Positions 1-10,643 of a stretch of DNA of 64,000 nt are shown piece by piece. Location of the stretch: NCBI GenBank assembly GCA_030761205.1, contig JAULJL010000048.1, positions 5,819,501 to 5,883,500 of the forward strand. The letters run 5' to 3'. Under the pieces are notes generated by a model, which was not told where the DNA came from, ran no database searches, and was given only the letters and a program-made list of their open reading frames with translations. Position 1 is the first letter of the stretch; every line of letters begins with the position of its first letter. Source of the stretch: Fremontodendron californicum. Lineage: Eukaryota; Streptophyta; Magnoliopsida; Malvales; Malvaceae. The translations under genes were made by a program, and so were the position numbers.

Positions 1-415
1 TATTCTTCGATGGTCGTAGTTATATCTTCTCGGTTGAAAGTGAAGCATCGATAAGCGGGATTCCAAAATTGCACCACAGCCCGGATGAACTCACCACTAA
101 CCTTGACTAGAATTAACAATGCTATGTCCCCATAAATCTGAGTGAAGGCTCTTTTTTCTGATATGTCCCACTGATTTCATATATCCATCAACCCACGGAG
201 ATCGTTTTGCCGGATAGTAAGATCAACTTCAGTTGGCAATACTGATACATATCCTATTTTCAAACAACCCCTATTATCCTGCTGACTCTACTCGGATTGT
301 TTCCTCACCACTAAATGTTTTTCGACCACTGAGACACATTGACCTTTCATGAAAGCTCTTTTGGTTGAATATTATCTCGAGACCAATAACCTTCCATGTG
401 CAAGAATGATGACAA
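1..415 (-). pseudogene. Decayed leading ORF of a Tat/Ogre-like Ty3/gypsy element (partial)
   Basis: Read on the minus strand, the last 100 bases of this segment encode a stretch ending VQFWNPAYRCFTF followed by an acidic TTTIEEY end, preceded by YGDIA and LRAVV-like residues. This pattern is typical of the plant-mobile-domain-like proteins (the DUF7745 type, as I recall the name) found in plant Ty3/gypsy elements. An in-frame TGA near 177-179 sits where a Trp would be expected, so the copy is broken. The reading runs off the left window edge. It lies downstream of the LTR at 1346-6744 and its binding-site region, the position of the extra ORF that Ogre-type elements carry before gag. Family assignment is from memory of the motif, not a search. 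Confidence 0.6.
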
Positions 416-420
416 AAATG

Positions 421-1345
421 CATGAAAAAAAAGAAAGTAAATGAATTAGTAAAGGAAATAAATTCAAATAATATAAAACAATAATAATATATGATTCAAA
501 CCAATAATTATCCTTGAGGATGCCAACAAAATTCCAGCATTATAACACCCCTGGGACAAAACATCAAAACTTATTATGGGAAGTGTGATGTGCGTTTATC
601 ATCGCCCGATTTGCAAAGATAAACTTGTTTATAATGTAGAATAGAAGGTAAAATGATTGAAAATATTCCTCAATGTGTTCTTAGCTTTAGGACATCTAAT
701 ACAAATTCGGCATTGCTTCGTCTAGATTCACTATATGAAGGTGAATCAGTTCTAAAAACCCCGAATTGTTCCTCACTGTCGTCGGTGAAGGTTAGGAAGG
801 CATCTCGATAAAAGCGGGTTCAATTCGTTAGAGTATATTTTCCTAGCCCATGCGGATTGTTAATCACGAAGTCGTAGGTATTTTAGTACTTCAGAAGTGT
901 TTCACTAGCCCATGCGGATTGTTAATCACGAAGGCTTAGTTACTTTGCTTCCACCTAAACGGACGAAACTCGGGTGTAAGGCTCATGATATGCAAATGCA
1001 CGTGTAGTGTGTGAGGAGAAACAACAAACCTTTCACCACTTATTCTACACCCCTTATCCTAAGTATCCCGATAAAAAAAATTAAAGACAAGATTAAATAA
1101 TGTCAAGCATTAATCTAGCAAAGAGTAATAATATACAAGAAAATAACCAGAGAACAATAACAATACTATGCATGCACATGAGTATGAACATTTTTGAAAA
1201 TATTTAATTATTTTCAAAAAAAAATTTTATTTAAATGTGGGAATCAAATTAAATACCGAATAAAATCGGCAAAATCGAGACTTTCGATAACACGCGACTA
1301 ATTCTAGGCCTGACTCTTTAAGTGTCCCCAGTGGAGTCGCTAAGC
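421..1345 (-). other. 5' untranslated leader of the gypsy element
   Basis: No coding frame is visible here. A 28-base segment beginning TAGCCCATGCGG is repeated at about 844 and 905. At 1320-1344 the minus strand reads GCGACTCCACTGGGGAC directly after the LTR end, the kind of sequence that follows the LTR in Tat/Ogre-like elements and acts as primer-binding region. The rest is AT-rich leader between that site and the decayed ORF. Confidence 0.5.
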
Positions 1346-4300
1346 TGTCGCAACCTAAAAAATAACAAGTCTCATCGCGAGACATTATTTGTTAAGTGTG
1401 ACATTAGGGTAACAGAGGAAAAGACGACTTAATTTCTCTTGAAATAAAATGAGGATTTGAAAAACAACCTCAAAAAAGAAATTGAGTCGACATCAATCTT
1501 TTTTGGCTAGGTGTGATCGGTCACCTATTAAAATCAATTTTATAAAACATTTTAAAATTAATTAAAACACTTTTTAAAACCAATTTCGAACGCTGCGGTT
1601 TTTAAACCAGAGAAATCTAAGTAGTGGGTTCGGGAGTCGGTGACGTGCGGGGAAGGATTAACACCCCACAATGTCCGTATAAAACGGTACCTTATTAATT
1701 ATGTGTTATCTCAAGTCTCGGTAAAAAATCGGTTTTGAAACTAGCATTTTAAAATAATCCTCATATTAAAGAAAAATAATTCTATTTTTAGTCAAAAATG
1801 ATCCAAATTTTATTAACTAAAAATTTTCCTATATTCTCTAGCAAATCCGATAAAATGTAAAAAATAATTATTTATTTGAAAATTTTTTGAATCATTTTCA
1901 TTTTTGAAAGAAATATATTTTTTTATTAATGATAATTAATGATATCATTCCCAGCAAATCTGGCAGAGAACTCATGAATTATTTTAACTTTGGGAATATC
2001 TTTATTTTTTATTGAAAATTATTATCTTTATTAAAAACATTTTAAAAAGATGAATATGAACATGTATGACATGGCAGAAGATGACATAGCAAAATTTAGA
2101 TGACATAGCATAATCTAAATGACATGATATAATCTAAATGAAATGGCATAATCTAAATGACATAGCAATAGAATTAATGACATGATATGATATGAAACAT
2201 AAGATAACATTATCATAAAATATGCATGTAAATGAAAAATAATAATAATGCATGAACATAATAAACCCTAAATATATGGCAAAATAATTAATGACCAAGC
2301 AAAAAGCATAGAATATCCATAACCATATAACCAACATGAAATCTAAATTAAAACAGTAACATCACCATAGAGTATTCATAGCAAAAATCATATATCATAG
2401 AATATGCATGAACATAGAAAATAAAATGCATGAAAGTATATTTTTTTTCTTTAAATAAGGACATCCGTATACCTAAAAAGATATCCGACTACTTTAGGAA
2501 AAGACTTAAAGTAGATTTTCTAAATCAAAGATATTTTGTGATTGAATTGAAAACAATTTGAAAAAAATTTGGATGAAAATGGCACCATGGCCAAAACTCC
2601 TTTTTTAAAAAAATCTATTTTTCTAACCTTGAAAACCCGAGTTTGACCACCCTTGATCCGACTTCTATAAAATCAAATTTCATGATTAAAATGACCTAGA
2701 AATTAACCTAAGTCAATAGCTAATATCCCAAATCAGCCTCCTTTTAATTCCTTAAACAAAACAGAAAATTATTAATTTTTAAAACAAATTTGACTTCTCT
2801 TATCAGTTTTAAAATGTGATTTTTTTTTACCTTTCTAAAAAAATTCAATAAAATCTGAAAAACTTATGGGAGACTTGGAACATGTCAACCTCTATGGGAA
2901 AAAATCAGCTTAATGTTTAGATTAAAGATGATCTACTCAAAAATTCAAGAAAGAATATTGGGTGAAAACTACTTAACAAAAAAAATATTTTTAAACCTTT
3001 GATAAAACGTCTAAAAATTAGAATAAAAATATTAGAGACTTCTCGAAGGACCTATAATCAGTGGTAAATTTTTTTTTAAATTTAGACAATGGTTGCCTAA
3101 TAAAAAAAAAATCAAAAAGTTAGAAAATTCAATTTGTACAAATCTTAATTTTTCACAAGCATGCTCAGGAGCTTGGTTTTGAGCCATTGATTGGCTTAAG
3201 TCAAAAATCAAGTAAGACTGAAATGAAATGCATGAACAAACAGCAAAATGAATGCATTGCAATATAATATGATCTAATGCCTAATATGACATAGAGAATA
3301 TGAATGGCTAAAATGATAACCTAATGCCTAATATGACATGAAATATGCATGGTAAATAAAATATGACCTAAGATCTAAAATGACATAGGAAATGCATGGC
3401 AATATAATATGACCTAATACCTAAAAAGACATAGGGAATATGTATGGCATAAAATGATAACCTAATGCCTAAAATATGATGGCATAAAATGATTAACTTA
3501 ATGCCTAATATGACATAAAATATGCATGGCAAATAAAATATGACCTAAGACCTAATATAACATGAAAATTTGCATGGCAATACAATAGGTCAAAGTACCT
3601 AGAAAGTCATTGTACTATATCATCTAGTGCAAATTAGTCCATCTACTATAAAACTGAGTAATTTAGTCCTTGTACTTTTAAAATTGAAGCCAAAAGGTAA
3701 AATCATTGACTAGTTTAACAAAAATTGTTAAAAAAGTTGACGTAGCAGTTAACCTTGTGTTTATTTGATGACCTGGATGTCAACTGCTGACGTGGCACCA
3801 ATAAAATATATTGTTTTAAGTTGGCGTGGACAAAATAACAAATTAAGTTCGCAAAAATGCCACATCAAAATTTTTTTTGCCAACTTTGTTATTTTGTCTA
3901 CATAAAATAATATATTTTATTGATGTCACATCATCAAATAAACACAAGGTTAAATGTCATATCAGTTTTTTTTTTAACAGTTTTTGTTATACTAGTTAGT
4001 GATTTTACCTTTTTGTTTCAATTTTAAAAGTACAAGGACTAAATTACTCGGTTTTATAATAGAAGGACTAATTTGCATTAGATGGTATAGTACAAAGACT
4101 TCCTAGGTATTTTGACCTAATATAATATGACCTAATGCAATAGTATGACATGAAAATATGCATGGAAGCAACATAAGATGTAATGACCGAATGAACATAA
4201 TATCAATGCAAGAATATGGCAAAACAAATACACAATAAAATGGCATAATGATGCAAAGAATGGTAGCCAAATAATCTTGATGAAAATGCAAAGATATGGC

Positions 4301-6744
4301 AAAGCAAATACACGGGTCCGACAATGGACTGGATCTTAACCCCCAAATACACAAAGCATGAATGACCCATGGTAGCCGAATGGACATAAGAATATGGCAT
4401 GGCAATAAAACAAACATATGGCATGGCAAATATGCAAAACATGAATGACAGCATGATAGCCAAATAATCATGATGAAAATGGAAAGATATGGCTAAGCAA
4501 ATACACAAATATATGGCAATAATGCAAAATATAACTGACTTGATATAACAAAAACAAAAAATTAAAGTTAGTAAATAAAGCAATTAGACATAAAAATAAA
4601 TGATAAAAATAGAAAAATAAGAGTAAGTAAAGAAAAATAGAAATGAGCTCCATATTTTGATTATTGTAGAAAGCTAAATCATCAAAACAAATTAACCTAT
4701 CACAACCAACATAGGAATAAAATCAAACACAAGACAATCATACTCAAGAAGCATTCGGCCATTAGTAAGAAATGTCGTTAAAAATGTTTTTGATATTTTT
4801 TTATGAAAACAAAAAATAAGAACCTTAAAAGAAAGTTTTAAAAACCTTTATATCATGAGAAAAGAACAAGAAAATCACATGAAAAAAAGAAGCAAATCAG
4901 CATAGAAAAATTAAAAAAAAAATGCAAGAGATTGGTGCCAAAAGGCTACCTTTCAAAGCTATCTTTCAAGCTTGCTTCTCTTCAAAAAATTTCTTTGTTT
5001 TTCTACCACTTTAGCTATTGATCATACATGAAATTATCAGCCAAAAAGCCTCTTCAAATTTGAAAATCCTCCCCCTATTTATAGGCTGGTCAAATAGCCT
5101 TCATGTCATAATGTTGTCATTTTTTCCCCTAGCTAGCAAGATCCAAAGGCTATTAATCAAAGATGATAAAAATGTGAATTGGCAACCATATGATGAAGTG
5201 ATTAGCCCCTAACCATATAATCAGTTGTCCAAGAATCCTAACCATAATGTGCTCATCCTTTCTTTTCATCACCTTGGCCACTTAGCATGATCACAAGGGC
5301 TCAATCAAATAAAAATGTCACCTTGCAATCCAATTTTGGCCCTTGGATGAGAGAAATCTGCCATTCCTTCCCCTCTTCATGGGCTGGCCGAATGGCTTTA
5401 AAAATTCCAGCAGCTTCTCTATTTTTTAAATTGCAAAATTGGCCCTTTTCGATTTTTTAGGTAAAATTATATTTTAGCCTCTAAACTTAACTAAATTGCA
5501 AATGGACCTCAAATTCGGATTTGCTTTTTTCAATACCTCCTAATCACTATAAAGCTCAGTTCTGAAAGTTTTTATAATTTTTCGAACTCGTTTTCTATTT
5601 TTTCCTGGATTTTTCTTTAAAAGTTTTGGTTTAATGCCTCCCAAATTTAGCTCTTTTCAATTAAGCTCTAATTCCAGATTTTTTTCACCAATATCATCCA
5701 AATAATATAAAATTGAGATATGGAAGTTTTCGCAATTTTTTGAGCTCGTTTCCTATTTTTCGCAGAATTATTTTTTGAATTTCAGCTTAGTGCATCTGAA
5801 CTTTGTCATTTTTCAAATGAGCTTCGATTTCAGATTTTTCTTCACCAATACCTTTCAAATAATATAAAATTGAGATCTGAAAGTTTTGGTAATTTTTTGA
5901 GCTCGTTTTCTATTTTTTTCGGATTTTTCAAGATTGCTCTTTAACCCCTGAAACCTTGGTTTTACTCAAAACGAGTTCGATTTCAGATTTTCTTTTTCCA
6001 TTGCCTTTGTTATATATTGATTTGGAGTTGGTCCGAAAATGCCCAATTTTTACAATCAAATTTTTTTCCGATTTGATTTTTCCTTTTTCCAATATCGAAA
6101 ATTTTCTCGTTTTTTCGTTTTTCCTCTAATCGGCTCTTTCTTGGAATTATTTCAAACTAAGCCTTTGGTTATCTTTGTTTACTCATTCTTCATCAATTAA
6201 GGGTTTTAATTTTACCGAATCGGGCTATCTCTGCAGTTTTCTCCAATTTTGCAAAATTCACCAAAAATCTTAATTTTCGATTTTCTTTCCAAATTGACTC
6301 TTTCTTTGGTTCTGTTTCCAATTGGTCTATCAATACACGTAGTCATTAATTATATTTCGATTGGAACCTTCAATTTCGACCAATTTGCTCGTTTAAGCAT
6401 TTTTTTCAAATTTATCGAATTAGAGTTTTATTTTCACTGAATTTTCATAACCCATCTTCTAGACTCTATATTCTCGTTGTAGACTTCGGTTATCAAAATT
6501 CTTTTACCATTGTTCAATTAAACTTTGAATCTTGATTTTGACTGAGGATTGACTTTTTCAGTGGTTGACTATTCGGGGTTGATTTTTTTTGGGTTGATTT
6601 TTTTCGGATTGATTTTTCATGTTGATCTCCTAAACAAAGTCTTGGAATACCATTTGCAGGATGAGAAGAGATTTTCTGCATTCTAAAAAAGTACAAAGAA
6701 GAAATTACTTGGTTTAGAGGTCCGGATAAAATTAAGTGTCTACA
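1346..6744 (-). mobile_element. Long terminal repeat of a Tat/Ogre-like Ty3/gypsy retrotransposon (5' LTR, about 5.4 kb)
   Basis: On the minus strand the segment begins TGTAGACACTTAA at 6744 and ends GGTTGCGACA at 1346, giving the usual TG...CA ends. It is followed by a binding-site-like GCGACTCC...GGGGAC stretch. Such very long LTRs starting TGTAGACA are typical of the Tat/Ogre lineage. The interior is AT-rich, with short tandem repeats at about 2080-2200, 3260-3560 and 4130-4520 built on ACATGACATAG-like and GCATGGCAAT-like words. A 0.53-kb MITE at 3587-4118 interrupts it. The other LTR would lie beyond the left edge, so the target duplication cannot be checked. Confidence 0.7.
3587..4118. 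mobile_element. Foldback (Mutator-like) MITE inside the gypsy LTR
   Basis: The left end reads AGGTCAAAGTACCTAG and the right end is its near reverse complement, CTAGGTATTTTGACCT. The inverted similarity runs well over 100 bp into both arms, including shared ATTAGTCC/GGACTAAT words. There is no coding capacity. The flanks AATACAATA (about 3579-3587) and AATATAATA (4119-4127) look like an imperfect 9-bp target duplication, which would suggest a Mutator-type mover. The exact end base is ambiguous by one position. Confidence 0.75.
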
Positions 6745-7032
6745 TGGTTGACTTGATTCTAATGGAATTAAACCTTATTGGTTTTTTAGTATAAAAAATT
6801 CACAGTTTGAAAATAAGAAAAGAAATTAAAAATATTGAGATTCGAATTACAGTTGGATTATACTGAATATCACAACTTTAAAAAATGATCGCATGAATCA
6901 ATTGGATTAATAAATTCGATTCAAATTAAACCTTAATCTTTTATAAACCAAGTAGCTAGGAATTCATATTATTTCCACTTCCTAACATATTGTCTCTGAT
7001 CTGCTTTAATTATTATTTTGATCCTTCCAGTT

Positions 7033-7158
7033 ATGGGACTTACAGTTGGATCAAGTTCTAGGGTACAAGCTGTAGCAGCTAAAGTTCAAAGTGTTGTAGG
7101 AGCATATCCTGAGATTGCTTGTAACAGAAACAAAATGAATAAGGCACTCCAACTGTGA
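7033..7158 (+). pseudogene. Orphan exon-like reading frame, 41 codons
   Basis: A frame of 41 codons (MGLTVGSSSRVQ..., ending NKMNKALQL, then TGA) follows a T-rich tract and a good 3' splice-site-like TCCTTCCAG at 7022-7030, with a possible branch-point CTAAC upstream. Codon use and residue composition look protein-like, unlike the AT-rich surroundings. No matching upstream exon is visible, and I do not recognise the protein. It could be the last exon of a gene destroyed by transposon insertion, or chance. Confidence 0.3.
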
Positions 7159-7299
7159 GATTCGTTTATGCTATCAAAATCCCAGTCTCCCCCAGACGGT
7201 CCAAAACTGTCCAAAAAAAATTCTCAGACGAATGTAAAAGCCTGACTGATGTTATAAATTTCCCTAGCTAGCTAGCTAGTGCTCCTCAGTCCTCCCCTC

Positions 7300-9020
7300 T
7301 CATAAAATCTTTGAATAATGTGCCAAAGTAATGGTTGTAACATTTCAACTGCTAATTTGTGTATTTATATTGTGTTATTTTTATGAATTATAATCGTATT
7401 TAAAATATTTTATATTTATATAAATTTTGATATATTAATAATTTTTGTTATATAGATTTTGATACGTTTGTGTTTTCTATCGTGTTCGTATTGTTTTTCG
7501 TATCATGTAATATTTTATGTCATGTTTTAGTTATTTTTATTGTGTTATATAATTATATCGTGTTTAAAATTATCAAATTTTTATTTATCTTTCAATATAT
7601 TCTTGTCATATTGATTAATTTAAAAAAATATAATTAATATATATTTTTTTTTTAATTTAATAAAAAAATTATATTAAATACAAATTATTATTTTTTTTAT
7701 AAAAAATATTTTAACTACTTTTAACCTGTATCTAAAAACGAATTCATAGTGGGACAGCTACCCCCGCTGGGATCTACAACAACTAAATGGATTTACTTTA
7801 ATGCAACCACAAATTTTTGTAAATTTGTCTTTTTCCCCCACTAAACCATAAAAGATGTACATACTTGAACTAGTTAATATATGGGTGTTCATATTTTGGT
7901 TTTACCGAATTGATTTATTGAATGATTTAATTCGATTAATCGGTTGATCATCGAATTAGTTTTGATCGGTTATCGAATGAGATTTTATAAAAATTATGGT
8001 TTTCGATTAATTCAATTTGAAAAAATCGATTAACCGAATTAATCGAAAATATATGAAGTACTTAAAAGTTAAAATGGTACCATTAGGTTTATTTTTATAT
8101 ATTCAAATTTAAAAATATGAAAGGGTAAAACTAATTAAAAACCCTAACTCAGTCCTTTCATTTTTTGTAAAATCTAAAATGTAAGATAATGATTATGTTT
8201 TATGAAGCATTATATGTTTAATCCTTAGAGTTTGGATGATGTTTTAAGTTTAATGTTGTTAGAGTTTTTAACTTAATATTTTGATATTTGAAAGGTTGTT
8301 GGATGATTTTATTTAGTTTGTTTGAATTATAAAAAAAAATAAGAGTTTCAAATATTATAACTTAACTTGAATATAGGTTTTTATTCTAAAATCGAATTAA
8401 ATTCATACGGTTAGATTTTTGAAATGTATAAATTTAGTTCAGTTAATGAAATAAAATTATGATTTGTTGCTAATATTTTCTTATTGTCTAGTTCATCCAT
8501 ACGTCCAAGTAAACAATTCTTTTTATGTTTTTTATTTATTTTTTCTTTTAGATTTCTAATTAGATTATTTTTCATAGCATGTTCTAAGGGTTTAGTTGTT
8601 ATTATATATTTGTAGTTAAATGTGTTTTTATACTGTCTTCATTTAAATTGAGTTTCAATTTTATTAACATTGATTATCCAAATTTAATTTCTCTCTTTTA
8701 CGTTTGCAGATTCATTAAAATTTCGTTTGGTTGATATTTGTTATTATTGTTTTTAATTTATTTTTAATTTTTATTAAAAAAATAAAAATTAAAGACATCA
8801 ATCAAAGGTATCTATTAATAAAAAAATTATTCAAATACAGTGAATAAAAAAAATTTACAAAATAAAATTGATGAGAGTTTCAATCATAATCAATTGATTC
8901 AATCATTTAATCAATTAAAAATAATTTTAATATTAAATAAAAATATATATTAGCTTGATAATATAGTCTTTAAATATAATTAAGAGATTAAAGTTTAAAT
9001 TTCATCATTCAAAAAAAAAA
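7300..9020. other. AT-rich repeat region without genes
   Basis: No coding signal. Bases 7306-7560 resemble 31640-31840 (both carry runs such as TTTGTTATATAGATTTTGA and repeated CGTGT-like words), so they are two copies of one dispersed repeat. Bases 7890-8050 are rich in CGATTAATCGGTT-like words that recur in inverted form near 9060-9140, suggesting a degraded foldback element. Confidence 0.35.
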
Positions 9021-9021
9021 T

Positions 9022-10145
9022 TAAATAAAAAAAACTCAAAACTGATTTTTTATCAATTCATCGAATGATCAACTTCTCTATTATCTATCAAATTGAATAA
9101 GTTTCCGATTTTCAATTAAATCGATCCAACCGATTAATCCAATTTAATATTTTCAATACTTTATAATTGTCCAGACATATTTAAAAGACATGGCTATATT
9201 CTCCAAGTTTCCCTACTACGTAGATCAACTATAGAAGGAAAATTAAATAAAAAAAACTTTTTATCGATTTGATCAACTTCTCTATTATTTATCAAATTGA
9301 ATAAGCTTTTTATTCTCGATTAAGGGTCTATTTGGATGGGCGGTGAGATTGGTTCTGGTGAAATTAAAAACAACGGTGAATGTGAGATTAGTTACTGTAG
9401 CGGTGAGATTGGATACTATAGCGGTGAGATTAAAATCAGCGGTGGGATATGTATTTAGATGCAAAAGCAGCGGTGACGGTGAGGTGAATTATAGTGAGAA
9501 TAAAAAATGACTATTAAGGATATTAGATAAAAATGTGTATATATATATATAATAAATTTTTTTAGTTTATTTGATATTTATAAAATTAATAAATAATTAA
9601 AATTATATTTATGTCAAATAATAATTTTATTAATAAAAATTAAAAATATATATCAATAATATTTTCTTATTTAATTATTTATTTTCATTTAATTCCTATT
9701 AATTTTATAATAATAAAATTTATATATTTATTATATCATTATATAAAAATAAAATATATATTTATTATATAATAATTAAATTTGTTATATATTTATTATA
9801 TAAAAAATAAAAAAAATCGTAAAAATTAAAATTGTAAAAGGCCGTCCCACTAGAGGGCTTTTCTTCGACTAGAGCATTCATGCTCTAGTGGGAAAAAAAA
9901 GGATCGTGCTGGCCCCTTTTACCCAAACATTAATTCTGGTGCGGTTGGGGAAAAAAATGCCTCAACTGTATCGAACCAAGGCTCCCTTTGAATCCAAAGG
10001 AAGCCTAAATCGATCAAACCGACCAATCTAATTCAATATTTTCAACACTATATAATTATCAACTGTCAAGGCATATTTAAGACATGGCTATAATCTCCAT
10101 GTTTCCCTACTACATATATCAACTATAGAAGGAAAATCAGTTCTT
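9022..10145. repeat. Tandem duplication of about 220 bp, second copy split by a MITE
   Basis: The segment 9022-9242 (TTAAATAAAAAAAACT... through CAACTATAGAAGGAAAA) is repeated as 9243-9323 plus 10006-10145. Shared landmarks are GATCAACTTCTCTATTAT, GACATGGCTATA and the final TTTCCCTACTAC. The second copy is interrupted exactly by the element at 9324-10005. The copies have diverged by scattered substitutions, so the duplication is older than the MITE insertion. Confidence 0.8.
9324..10005. mobile_element. Harbinger-like MITE with TAA target duplication
   Basis: The element starts GGGTCTATTTGGAT and ends ATCCAAAGGAAGCC, which are imperfect inverted repeats. It is flanked by TAA at 9321-9323 and 10006-10008. 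The unit 1 counterpart at about 9100-9120 preserves the empty site (CAATTAAATCGATCC), which sets the borders. The interior holds several GCGGTGAGATT-like words at the left and an AT-rich core, with no open frame. A 3-bp TWA duplication is typical of PIF/Harbinger elements. Confidence 0.75.
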
Positions 10146-10174
10146 CCTTTCATCTCACTCTAATTAGTAATTAC

Positions 10175-10635
10175 TAAGGATGGCAGCGAGTCGGATATTT
10201 GCCTTTTTTTGTAATATCCGAATCCGAAAAACTGCTTTAAAATTCGAATCCGTTTATTATCCGCATTAAATCCGAATATTATTATCCGAATCTGAATCCG
10301 AATTAAATAACATTATCCGTCAGATATCTGAATCCGCTAAATAACCAAAATTAGTAAGTAAAAAAAAATAATTTTAAATTCAAATAACATGGATAATGGA
10401 TTCGGATATCCGAATTCGAATCCGCAAAAGTAAGCAGATTCGGATATCCGAATATGTTATCTGCATAAGTAATGTGGATTCGGATAATGTATATCCGAAG
10501 TTTCAAATCTGCATCCACTCCGAATCCACTGCGGATAGTAATTATAATATACGAATTCGAATTTTATCCGAATTCACAAAAAGCGGATCGGATAATTGTA
10601 AATATTCGAATCTGCACTATCCATTGCCATCCCTA
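10175..10635. mobile_element. hAT-like MITE, family ATCCGAAT (copy 1)
   Basis: The ends TAAGGATGGCAG and TTGCCATCCCTA form terminal inverted repeats. They are flanked by GTAATTAC (10167-10174) and ATAATTAC (10636-10643), an 8-bp target duplication with one mismatch. The interior is almost entirely iterated ATATCCGAATCCGAAT-type words. A second copy lies at 55825-56307. The chance open frame across it is not a gene. Confidence 0.85.
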
Positions 10636-10643
10636 ATAATTAC

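Noticed and set aside
4103..4653. Overlapping minus-strand frames of 61-126 codons rich in Cys, His, Phe and Ile
   Set aside because: They read through GCATGGCAAT-type tandem repeats inside the gypsy LTR and have repeat-driven low-complexity composition.
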